This document shows positions 1-5,351 of a DNA stretch of 5,351 nucleotides, in pieces. The DNA comes from an uncultured Ruminococcus sp. Lineage in GTDB: Bacteria > Bacillota > Clostridia > Oscillospirales > CAG-272. A model generated the notes under the pieces. That model was given only the letters and a program-made list of their open reading frames with translations, searched no databases and had not been told where the DNA came from. A program made the translations under genes and the position numbers. Where the stretch lies: positions 1 through 5,351 of the forward strand of contig CADAXH010000095.1 in NCBI GenBank assembly GCA_902791785.1, given 5' to 3'. Within the stretch, counting starts at the first letter, position 1. Every line of letters starts with the position of its first letter.

Positions 1-22
1 GAAGAAAGAGACAAAGATCAAT

Positions 23-922
23 GTGAAGATGTTCAGAGTGGTAGGCGACTTTGCACCGATGGTAAGGGTTGATTTTATGGATAAGGATGCTCATGAGCAT
101 TCTGGCTTGATGATATTAGATTCTTGTAGTACTGTTAATGTACTATCGTCTGAAATGGCAAACTGTATTGGAATCCTCAACAAAAAGGATAATGAGAATG
201 AAGATATCATTACCTCTACCAATACAGTCGTATCATTGAATTGTGCTGATTTCTCTTTTGCCTTTGGTGGAGTGCAATTCCATGAGACTTTCTGTATAAA
301 TGATCACCGTCTTCCTCATATTAAAGGAGATCTGCCTCTTGTTGGCATTCTTGGTAATAAGTTTATGCTGAAACACAGATTAGTAATAGATTACAGCGAT
401 TTTTCCATTCATAATTCCAATGCAAATCCTGAGATTCTCTCAGTCTCAGACTGTGAATTATATGTGCCGATGGGATACGGATTAGTATATTATGGTATTC
501 CTTTGTTGGCTATAACTCAGGGAGAGAACCAGATTTTTTCAATGGCTGATACTGGGGCTTCGTTTAATATTATTGCCAAGCAAACAATAACTGATAATGG
601 TTTCGAATGTCAGTATCTAGGGGAAACAGATTCCATCTCAGGTTTGAGCGGTTCTGAAACTGAAGCAATAGATGCAATGGTAAAATATAGGATTGAGACC
701 ATGAAGGATGGTGATGGTTCTTTGGATGGGATATCTTTTAAATCCAAATTCAAAGTAATATCTCACTATCCTTATACTCCTTCACAGGGAAGTTGCGACA
801 AGAACGGGAACCCGCTACTACCAGTAGAGGCGATTATTAGTTCGCCTTTTATGGCAAAAGAAGGCTGGGTGCTTGACTTCGGAGCAGACATTGTTTATAA
901 ACGAAAATCGGCTGAACCATAA
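23..922 (+). CDS. Two-lobed retropepsin-like aspartic protease (5' end uncertain)
   Basis: This is probably an aspartic peptidase of clan AA built from two tandem retropepsin-like lobes on one chain. Numbering is from the GTG at 23. Lobe 1 has ILDSCS around Asp33 and the partner motif GILG with a following IDYSDFSI strand (108-129). Lobe 2 has MADTGAS around Asp176 and a matching IISSPFM...WVLDF...IVYK segment (271-293). The two lobes therefore repeat the same order: strand, D-[ST]-x-[SA], about 75-95 residues, hydrophobic partner motif, closing strand. Lobe 1 has Cys where the family has Gly (DSCS for DTGS), while lobe 2 keeps DTG but has lost the glycines of its partner motif. No signal peptide or membrane segment is seen. 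The frame is open to base 2 with no Shine-Dalgarno before GTG23 or ATG29, so the true start may lie left of the window. The last residues (SAEP) seem to be read from antisense lon sequence. The substrate is unknown. Loss of activity in one or both lobes is possible. Confidence 0.68.
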   Translation: MKMFRVVGDFAPMVRVDFMDKDAHEHSGLMILDSCSTVNVLSSEMANCIGILNKKDNENEDIITSTNTVVSLNCADFSFAFGGVQFHETFCINDHRLPHIKGDLPLVGILGNKFMLKHRLVIDYSDFSIHNSNANPEILSVSDCELYVPMGYGLVYYGIPLLAITQGENQIFSMADTGASFNIIAKQTITDNGFECQYLGETDSISGLSGSETEAIDAMVKYRIETMKDGDGSLDGISFKSKFKVISHYPYTPSQGSCDKNGNPLLPVEAIISSPFMAKEGWVLDFGADIVYKRKSAEP

Positions 923-1773
923 GGCACCTTGACAAGCTTCTTGACTTCTTTCCTGAGTTTGTCTTTTACTTCATCAGATGCCTTGAGAGCAGATATTTTC
1001 TTCTCGTACTCCCCTGCCTCTGTTCCGTTTTCGCTTCCTTCGCCAAGCTCGTCAGAGATAGCTTTCATCTGTTCGCGCAGATAGTATTCTCTCTGGCTCT
1101 TGTCAATTTTGCTTCTGACTTTCTTCTGGATTCTCTCTTCAGTCTCAATCAGTTCCTTTTCCTTTTCAAGGATGATCATGAGTTTTTCTGCTCTTCGCAT
1201 CGGATTGAATTCTTCAAGAAGCATCTGTTTGTCTTCTATGGAAGCTACTATGTTTGAGCCGACCAGATCGCACAGCGTAGACAAATCGTCAATGCTGTTT
1301 ATAAGGTTCTTGATGTTGCTTGAAAACTTCGGAATCATTGAAATGAAATCGATGATTGAAGTGCGGAGATCTTTGAGCAGAGCTTCAGCTTTTACGCTCT
1401 TGTCGTCTATGAATACCTCTTTTTCAAATACGTCAACTTCGATGTATTTGCTGTTGTCAAGAAATTCTTTTATTTCCGCTCTGTAAATAGGCTCTGTAAT
1501 AATTCTGTAGCTGCCGCCGTTCTCACGTATCTTCTGCGTGATTTTGGCTGTGGCGCCGATTTTGTACAAATCGTCAGGACCCGGTTCATCAACGCTTTGT
1601 TCCTTCTGACAAACCATCATGATAATGCCGTCATTTGCCATGGCGACATCAACTGCCTTTCTGGATATTGCACGTCCGACATCTATATTCATCGGAATCT
1701 TAGGAAATGGGACAGCACCTCTGATTGCAAGGCAAGGAAGTACTTTCTCGCTTATGTGTTCTCTTGTTACCAT
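895..1773 (-). pseudogene. lon: ATP-dependent protease Lon, N-terminal fragment only
   Basis: Lon is a cytoplasmic ATP-dependent serine protease that removes misfolded and regulatory proteins. What is present is the substrate-binding N-domain, with the start LPCLAIRGAVPFPKIPMNIDVGR (residues 12-34) matching the usual LP-x-LPLR-x-x-V-x-FP-x-x-x-x-P opening, then the long helical linker with REYYLREQMKAISDELGEG (228-246), a hallmark of the family. The reading ends in KVPYGSA (282-288), where intact Lon continues toward the AAA+ module, and then stops after four residues. Walker A and B, the sensors and the Ser-Lys dyad domain are all absent, so only about 290 of a usual 770-800 residues remain and the product could not be a working Lon. 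The ATG at 1771-1773 is supported by GGAG (1783-1786 on the other strand) nine bases upstream. The break coincides with the end of the convergent protease gene. It is either a genuine truncation by recombination or a chimeric assembly, in which case lon is intact in the cell. Confidence 0.88.
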
Positions 1774-1804
1774 ATATTTCTTCTCCAGTTCGGATATTTA
1801 CCCT

Positions 1805-1848
1805 ATTATAGTTCTACGTATTATACCATGCCGCATACTCAAATTCCA
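1805..1848 (-). promoter_or_regulatory. Predicted lon promoter, extended -10 type
   Basis: On the minus strand there is a perfect TATAAT (1820-1825) preceded by TGG, giving an extended -10 (TGnTATAAT). Seventeen bases further up, the -35 position is a poor match (TGGAAT, 1843-1848), which fits the extended -10 class. The stretch above it (about 1849-1880) is AT-rich like an UP element. A second TATAAT (1805-1810) lies closer to the gene but has no usable -35. The first gives a leader of about 40 bases. No CIRCE (HrcA) or CtsR-type heat-shock operator was seen here. Confidence 0.5.
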
Positions 1849-1886
1849 TCTTAAAATAAATATTTAATAATTTCGTTACAATTTGC

Positions 1887-1914
1887 AAAAAAAGCGGGGC
1901 GTTCAAAACGCCCC
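1887..1914 (-). terminator. Rho-independent terminator of the isomerase gene
   Basis: Read on the minus strand, GGGGCGT (1908-1914) pairs with ACGCCCC (1896-1902) around a five-base loop, followed after GC by seven T residues (1887-1893). It begins 21 bases after the stop codon of the isomerase gene, as expected for its own terminator, and separates that gene from lon. On the plus strand the hairpin has no T run after it, so it is one-directional. Confidence 0.88.
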
Positions 1915-1935
1915 TGAAATGTGCATTGCTTGCAA

Positions 1936-2877
1936 TTACTCTTCCAGAATATTGTATTTTTGCAGGATCAGACAACCAAGTTCATAAACCAGCTTGTCTA
2001 CACTCAGACGTATTGTCTGAGCTCTTTCTGACAAATCCTCTCGTTTCTCTGTGAATCTGAGAAGTTTCTGCGGTGCATCAACTTCGAAATTGAATGTTCC
2101 TTTGTAGCCTGTGTCTATGAGGGCTCTGACCACCGCATCGTAGTCAAGGCTGCAGAACAGAGGCAACGTGTGCATGTCACCTTCGAGTGTTGTTCCCTTG
2201 TTGTCCAGATTCTGGAAACCGAGATTGTCGTGAACATGAATACCGTGAAGAAGGTGCCCCAGTTTTGTCATCTCTGCATATTCGTCAAGTCCGTTGCAGT
2301 GAGCATGTCCCACGTCCCAGTTTACAGCCACAAGCGGGTGATTAACCTCGTCTACAATGTCAATCAGATCCTGTGCGGTCGTCGTGTAAACGCCCGTGAA
2401 CTGAGAGGCATCCCTGAATCCTATGTTTTCAAGCAGAAGCTCTATTCCGTATTCTTCGGCATACGGAACCAGTTTCCTGATTACGCTGATGTTTTTTTCA
2501 ACGAACTCTTCCCTTGTCAAAGCATATTTGTTTGCAGTGCCCGGATGTATTGTGATTGATCTGCATCCTATCTTTGCCGCCATTTCTATTGAACGTGGCG
2601 TCTTCTTCATGTAATACTCCCCATTGTCGTCGCCGATGGAATTTCCTGCAGGTTCGTGAGACTGAACAGGTGTCATATTGTATTTTTTCAGTGCCTCCCT
2701 GTATTCTTCGACAACCTTCATGTAATCATCGGAAAAATATATCGGACATGTTTTGAATACTGTGAAAAAAGAAATATCGCAATATCTGAAACCCGCCTTT
2801 GAAAGATGTTCTATGGACTTGGTCGGGTCAAACCCGTAATAATACAGCGCCGGTCCGTTTGTCTGGGACAAAAACAT
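1936..2877 (-). CDS. Sugar phosphate isomerase/epimerase, AP-endonuclease-2 TIM barrel
   Basis: The protein belongs to the xylose-isomerase-like TIM barrel family (IolE / hydroxypyruvate isomerase / tagatose-epimerase group), divalent-metal enzymes that isomerise or epimerise sugars or sugar derivatives in the cytoplasm. Numbered from the GTG at 2886, likely metal and substrate residues are His77 (QSHEP), His114 (ITIHPG), Glu153 (LLLENIG), Asp191 with His194 and His196 (NWDVGHAHCNG), His217/His219 with Asp220 (GIHVHDN), His239 (GDMHTLP) and Glu268 (FNFEVD). This follows the E...D-x-x-H...H...E order of the family, and about 313 residues is a normal length. I choose ATG at 2875-2877 as the start. 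The GAGGAG Shine-Dalgarno (2888-2893) lies only one base from the GTG at 2884-2886 but ten from this ATG, so the first three residues of the longer reading are probably not made. The gene has its own consensus promoter and terminator and is transcribed away from the glycosyltransferases. The substrate cannot be told from sequence, and a role in myo-inositol or other sugar catabolism is only one possibility. Confidence 0.87.
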   Translation of the reverse strand: MFLSQTNGPALYYYGFDPTKSIEHLSKAGFRYCDISFFTVFKTCPIYFSDDYMKVVEEYREALKKYNMTPVQSHEPAGNSIGDDNGEYYMKKTPRSIEMAAKIGCRSITIHPGTANKYALTREEFVEKNISVIRKLVPYAEEYGIELLLENIGFRDASQFTGVYTTTAQDLIDIVDEVNHPLVAVNWDVGHAHCNGLDEYAEMTKLGHLLHGIHVHDNLGFQNLDNKGTTLEGDMHTLPLFCSLDYDAVVRALIDTGYKGTFNFEVDAPQKLLRFTEKREDLSERAQTIRLSVDKLVYELGCLILQKYNILEE

Positions 2878-2887
2878 GTTTTTCACA

Positions 2888-2893
2888 CTCCTC
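2888..2893 (-). promoter_or_regulatory. Shine-Dalgarno site that decides the isomerase start
   Basis: GAGGAG on the minus strand is one base upstream of the GTG at 2884-2886 and ten bases upstream of the ATG at 2875-2877. A ribosome cannot use a one-base spacing, so this site favours the ATG, three codons inside the longest reading. Confidence 0.7.
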
Positions 2894-2910
2894 GTAAAAA
2901 TCTTAAAAAC

Positions 2911-2939
2911 ATTATACTATCACAGTTTTTACGTGTCAA
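2911..2939 (-). promoter_or_regulatory. Consensus sigma-A promoter of the isomerase gene
   Basis: On the minus strand TTGACA (2934-2939) and TATAAT (2911-2916) are both perfect and are separated by exactly 17 bases. Transcription should begin near 2904, leaving a leader of about 27 bases before the ATG. A perfect promoter suggests strong basal transcription, or strong transcription held down by a repressor. Confidence 0.88.
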
Positions 2940-2966
2940 TGGACCATTTGTGTGTCCTTGCTCTCC

Positions 2967-2995
2967 TTGACTTTAACATGACTTTAAAGTACAAT
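2967..2995 (+). promoter_or_regulatory. Sigma-A promoter of the glycosyltransferase operon
   Basis: TTGACT (2967-2972) and TACAAT (2990-2995) are each one base from consensus and are 17 bases apart. Transcription should start near 3002, about 26 bases before the TTG start codon. Its -35 box is 27 bases from the -35 box of the divergent isomerase promoter, so a regulator bound between them could act on both. Confidence 0.82.
2968..2986 (+). repeat. Short direct repeat TGACTTTAA over the promoter
   Basis: TGACTTTAA occurs at 2968-2976 and again at 2979-2987 with an eleven-base period, about one helical turn. The first copy overlaps the -35 box and the second lies in the spacer. In the shifted register it reads TTAACA, five bases, TTAAAG, which resembles the direct-repeat boxes bound by PhoP in Bacillus. 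It may be an operator. The match is short and could be chance in an AT-rich spacer. Confidence 0.35.
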
Positions 2996-3014
2996 ACAAC
3001 CAAATCATTGCCTC

Positions 3015-3022
3015 AGAGGTGA
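3015..3022 (+). promoter_or_regulatory. Shine-Dalgarno site that points to a TTG start
   Basis: AGAGGTGA closely matches the anti-Shine-Dalgarno complement. It contains the GTG at 3019-3021, so that codon is part of the ribosome site rather than the start. The TTG at 3028-3030 lies six bases after AGGTG, an ideal distance. Confidence 0.75.
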
Positions 3023-3027
3023 ATCAA

Positions 3028-4185
3028 TTGAAAACTGTTAGGGTTTTGTTTCCCTATATTGAAGCCGGTTATGGCCACATAATGCCGATGAAATCAATTG
3101 AACATAAATTTCGTGAGAAATACGGTGACAAGGTCGAAATCTTATCTTGTCATTTTTTATCGGACTCAAATGATGTTCATATGATCAGGTATGAAAATAT
3201 GCTGAAAAATCAGGTCCGTTTGTCAAATTCGTTCATCCCCGCGGGCTATCTTCTGACGCTTGCCGATTCGCTTGTCGGACCCAGACTCGCCAATTTCGGT
3301 TCTGTGCGTTTGTTTTCGCCCATTGCCTACAAGAGAAGCCTACAGCGCATGGAAGAGATGAAACCGGATGTCGTCATAAGCACATACTGGGCCACAAACT
3401 ATTATGCAGAGCATATGAAAAACAAGCCTCTGACTGTTCTGTTCTGCCCGGATGCGCATCTTTCGAATATTTACGGTTATCACAGCGACCTTTACCTCAT
3501 AGGCATGCCAAAAGGATATGAGGAAGGACTGAAGAGAAAGATTTACAATGAGAACAATCTGAAACTTGTTCCGTTCCTTATAAGAGACGAAGCATTCAAT
3601 GTTGAAACAGACAAGAAACTGATCAGACGTAAACTCGGTCTTCCCGAGAACAATTTCACAGTTTTGCTTGCAGAGGGCGGATACGGAATCGGAAAAATAT
3701 ATCAGACGTCAAAACTGCTTGTCAATGAACACTTCCCTTTGACGGTAATTGCGGTATGCGGAACAAACAATAAAGAACTCGAAAAAATGAAGTCGCTTGA
3801 AGTTTCAAAAGAAGTTACTTTCATGCCGGTTGGATTTGCAGACAACATGCTTGAACTTCAATCTGCATCCGATGTATTCTGCGGCAAAAGCGGCAACATT
3901 CTTGCTGAGCCGACATTTTTCGGGAACCTTTCAATTGTGACCCATTGTGCAAACACTGTTGAGCAGAAGATTGCAGATCACTACATCAATGTGGTTGGAA
4001 GCGCCATCAAGGAGTTTTCTCCGAAAAAAGTCGTACAGCTTATAAGACAGTTTGCTCAGGACGAATCGCTGCTTGAGCCTTACAGAAAGGCTGCGGCAGA
4101 TTATCACGACAATTTCGGACCCGAAAAAGCAGTTGACGTAATCTGGGATAAGATCGTCGAGAAATATCCTGAACTAAACAAGTAA
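3028..4185 (+). CDS. GT28 / MGDG-synthase-like glycosyltransferase
   Basis: This is a GT-B fold glycosyltransferase of the MurG / MGDG synthase / UgtP group, membrane-associated enzymes that move a sugar from a UDP-sugar to a lipid acceptor, typically diacylglycerol. Numbered from the TTG start (385 residues), the N-terminal domain opens with PYIEAGYGHIMP (9-20), equivalent to the glycine-rich acceptor loop with His17, and has FCPDAH at 139-144. The linker leads to the nucleotide-sugar half with AEGGYGIGK (215-223), VCGTNNKELEKM (243-254), PVGFADNMLELQSASDVFCGKSGN (267-290) and Glu294, which is the usual C-terminal GT28 order. There is no signal peptide or membrane span, as expected for a peripheral protein. 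The TTG start is preferred to the GTG at 3019, which lies inside the Shine-Dalgarno. It is the first gene of a likely two-gene operon with the GT2 gene 36 bases downstream. Diacylglycerol glucosylation for glycolipids or a lipoteichoic acid anchor is the likely role. The sugar and the number of transfers are unknown. Confidence 0.85.
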   Translation: MKTVRVLFPYIEAGYGHIMPMKSIEHKFREKYGDKVEILSCHFLSDSNDVHMIRYENMLKNQVRLSNSFIPAGYLLTLADSLVGPRLANFGSVRLFSPIAYKRSLQRMEEMKPDVVISTYWATNYYAEHMKNKPLTVLFCPDAHLSNIYGYHSDLYLIGMPKGYEEGLKRKIYNENNLKLVPFLIRDEAFNVETDKKLIRRKLGLPENNFTVLLAEGGYGIGKIYQTSKLLVNEHFPLTVIAVCGTNNKELEKMKSLEVSKEVTFMPVGFADNMLELQSASDVFCGKSGNILAEPTFFGNLSIVTHCANTVEQKIADHYINVVGSAIKEFSPKKVVQLIRQFAQDESLLEPYRKAAADYHDNFGPEKAVDVIWDKIVEKYPELNK

Positions 4186-4221
4186 CACTTTACATTCACT
4201 TAAGGAAAAGACATTTTCACT

Positions 4222-5322
4222 ATGGGCTATTATCAGATAATGCAACTGGTGATGAGCATATTATTTGCAATACTGGGAGCAGTAATGTTCCACTTCGCCA
4301 TATTTGCAGTTGTCGGCATTTTTTGCAACAAAAAATATCCGAAAACAGAAAAAATCAACAAGTACGGAATCATCATTCCTGCCAGAAACGAAGAAGCGGT
4401 GGTGGCCGGCCTGATCGAGAGCGTTCAGAAGAACAACTACCCTCAGGACAAGCTCCAGATTTTTGTCATCGCACACAACTGTCATGACAGAACCGCAGAA
4501 ATAGCACGCATGCACGGAGCAACCGTATATGAGTACAACAATCCCGAAGAAAACACCATGGGATTTGCATTCAAATACCTTTTCTCATGCATTGAGCGCG
4601 ATTACGGATCACAGAACTACGATGGTTTCTTTTTGTTCAATGCGGACAACATACTGGATAAGGACTACATATCCAACATGAATGACGCGTTTGAATACTA
4701 CAACCACGACTCAGTTATTACATCTTTCAGAAATTCCAAGAATTTCGGAACAAATCTTATTTCAGGCCTGTATGGTCTGTATTTCACAATCGGGTGCAGA
4801 CTTGAGAGCCGCGGACGTACGGTGCTCGGCTGCTCTACCCGTGTTCAGGGAACCGGGTATCTCATCAATTCAAACCTCGTCAAAAAAGGATGGCCTTACG
4901 TCTCTCTTACCGAGGACTGGGAGTTCTCAGCAGACCAGATTCTTTATGACAACAAAATCGCGTATTGCGACGCCGCTGTATTCTACGACGAGCAGCCTAC
5001 AACCCTTAAGATAACATGGAGACAGAGGGTACGCTGGTCAAGGGGTCACCTTCTCGTCTTTTATGCACGTTTCATAGAACTGGTAAAGAAGCTGTTCAGG
5101 AAAGATACCAAACACAGGGTGTCCCTGTATGACATAACAGTTCAGATGCTTCCTTCCCCTCTGATATTTTTTGTTCTCAACATTCTCCAGATTGTCCTTT
5201 CTCTAACCGCCCCTCTCATTGACAAGAGTGTGACGTTCCATTATGTACTGTTTGGAGACTCCATGAATTTCTTTACTTCTCAGGGAATGCTGTTTTCCCT
5301 GTCAAGGTCAAGCACTTCCTGA
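4222..5322 (+). CDS. Membrane GT2 glycosyltransferase, C-terminus probably lost
   Basis: This is a GT-A fold family 2 glycosyltransferase of the processive, cellulose/hyaluronan-synthase-like group, which uses nucleotide sugars at the inner face of the membrane. An N-terminal membrane segment (about 8-34) is followed by IIIPARNEE (50-58), VIAHNCHDRT (82-91), FNADN at 139-143 in the place of the metal-binding DxD, TEDWEFS (230-236) with the likely catalytic Asp232, and QRVRWSRGH (268-276), the QxxRW acceptor-site motif. A second hydrophobic segment lies at about 313-331. Relatives normally carry further membrane spans after this, and here the reading ends in a polar, serine-rich tail after SQGMLFS (353-359). 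A frameshift or a chimeric end near 5280-5302 is therefore suspected. ATG4222 has AAGGA 15 bases upstream, which is too far to be good. ATT at 4213 would be at a normal distance but is a very rare start. The gene is co-oriented with the GT28 gene and without a terminator between them, so a joint envelope glycan or glycolipid role is inferred. The substrate is not known. Confidence 0.83.
   Translation: MGYYQIMQLVMSILFAILGAVMFHFAIFAVVGIFCNKKYPKTEKINKYGIIIPARNEEAVVAGLIESVQKNNYPQDKLQIFVIAHNCHDRTAEIARMHGATVYEYNNPEENTMGFAFKYLFSCIERDYGSQNYDGFFLFNADNILDKDYISNMNDAFEYYNHDSVITSFRNSKNFGTNLISGLYGLYFTIGCRLESRGRTVLGCSTRVQGTGYLINSNLVKKGWPYVSLTEDWEFSADQILYDNKIAYCDAAVFYDEQPTTLKITWRQRVRWSRGHLLVFYARFIELVKKLFRKDTKHRVSLYDITVQMLPSPLIFFVLNILQIVLSLTAPLIDKSVTFHYVLFGDSMNFFTSQGMLFSLSRSSTS
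5281..5301. repeat. Perfect 7-base inverted repeat at the disturbed GT2 end
   Basis: CAGGGAA (5281-5287) and TTCCCTG (5295-5301) are perfect inverted arms around seven bases. No T run follows, so it is not a convincing terminator. It sits where the GT2 reading stops resembling its family, so it may mark a strand-switch or misassembly point, or simply be chance. Confidence 0.5.
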
Positions 5323-5351
5323 GGCATCTTGCTTCCTGCGACATGGACGAT

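Noticed and set aside
895..922. Insertion-sequence disruption of lon
   Set aside because: There is no transposase, terminal inverted repeat or target duplication visible. The left gene is a protease-like protein, and its other border is outside the window.
1100..1486. Plus-strand open reading of 128 codons inside lon
   Set aside because: It is antisense to a well-recognised Lon region. Its Ser/Leu/Ile-rich content is what the complement of Lys/Glu-rich helices gives, and it resembles no family.
1597..1867. Two overlapping plus-strand readings across the lon start
   Set aside because: They are antisense to the conserved Lon N-terminus and run through its ribosome site and promoter. No Shine-Dalgarno supports them.
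1774..1880. Heat-shock operator (CIRCE or CtsR box) upstream of lon
   Set aside because: I looked for the TTAGCACTC inverted repeat and for the GGTCAAA heptad repeats and found neither.
1887..1914. Bidirectional terminator
   Set aside because: The T run exists only on the minus-strand side, and on the plus strand the hairpin is followed by TGAAATG.
2170..2756. Three plus-strand readings inside the isomerase gene
   Set aside because: They are shadows of the barrel enzyme, whose metal-binding motifs are clear on the minus strand.
2941..2957. GGAC...GTCC inverted pair between the divergent promoters as an operator
   Set aside because: The arms are only four bases with nine between them, which is expected by chance.
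4261..5014. Readings of 84 codons (minus, 4261-4515) and 110 codons (plus, 4682-5014) inside the GT2 gene
   Set aside because: Both overlap the GT2 catalytic core in other frames and show low-complexity or unstructured sequence without family features.

Overview
The window reads as two unequal blocks. From about base 910 to the right end it looks like low-to-mid GC bacterial DNA of Bacillota (Clostridia-like) type. The signs are purine-rich Shine-Dalgarno sites (GAGGAG, AGAGGTGA, GGAG), textbook sigma-A promoters (TTGACA-17-TATAAT and TTGACT-17-TACAAT), a hairpin-plus-T-run terminator, and a Lon N-terminus and glycolipid-type glycosyltransferase of Gram-positive flavour. The taxon is an inference from style, not from a database match. 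The first roughly 905 bases hold a two-lobed retropepsin-like aspartic protease of a kind I associate more with Bacteroidota. Its abrupt join to the middle of lon raises a real possibility of a chimeric assembly or a recombination scar.

Layout. Bases 1-922 (+): aspartic protease-like protein with two D-containing active-site motifs, possibly continuing left of the window. Bases 895-1773 (-): lon, of which only the N-terminal 287 or so residues remain; the ATPase and the Ser-Lys protease domains are missing. Bases 1774-1935: lon promoter region and, facing the same way, the terminator of the next gene. Bases 1936-2877 (-): a sugar phosphate isomerase/epimerase (AP-endonuclease-2 TIM barrel). 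Bases 2878-3027: a compact divergent control region with back-to-back sigma-A promoters. Bases 3028-4185 (+): a GT28 / MGDG-synthase-like glycosyltransferase that most probably starts at TTG. Bases 4222-5322 (+): a membrane-anchored processive-type GT2 glycosyltransferase whose C-terminus appears cut off or scrambled near base 5280-5302.

The two glycosyltransferases are 36 bases apart on one strand with no terminator between them, so they are probably one operon. The GT28 enzyme is of the type that glycosylates a lipid (diacylglycerol), and the GT2 enzyme has the motifs of polysaccharide or lipid glycosyltransferases with membrane segments. A shared role in envelope glycolipid or lipid-linked glycan synthesis is the simplest inference. 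The isomerase is transcribed away from them from its own strong promoter and ends in its own terminator, so it is a single-gene unit. Its substrate cannot be read from the sequence.

I did not find a clearly new biological system. The points most worth a second look are the protease/lon junction, the asymmetric pair of catalytic motifs in the protease, the disturbed right end at an inverted repeat, and the direct repeat over the glycosyltransferase promoter.
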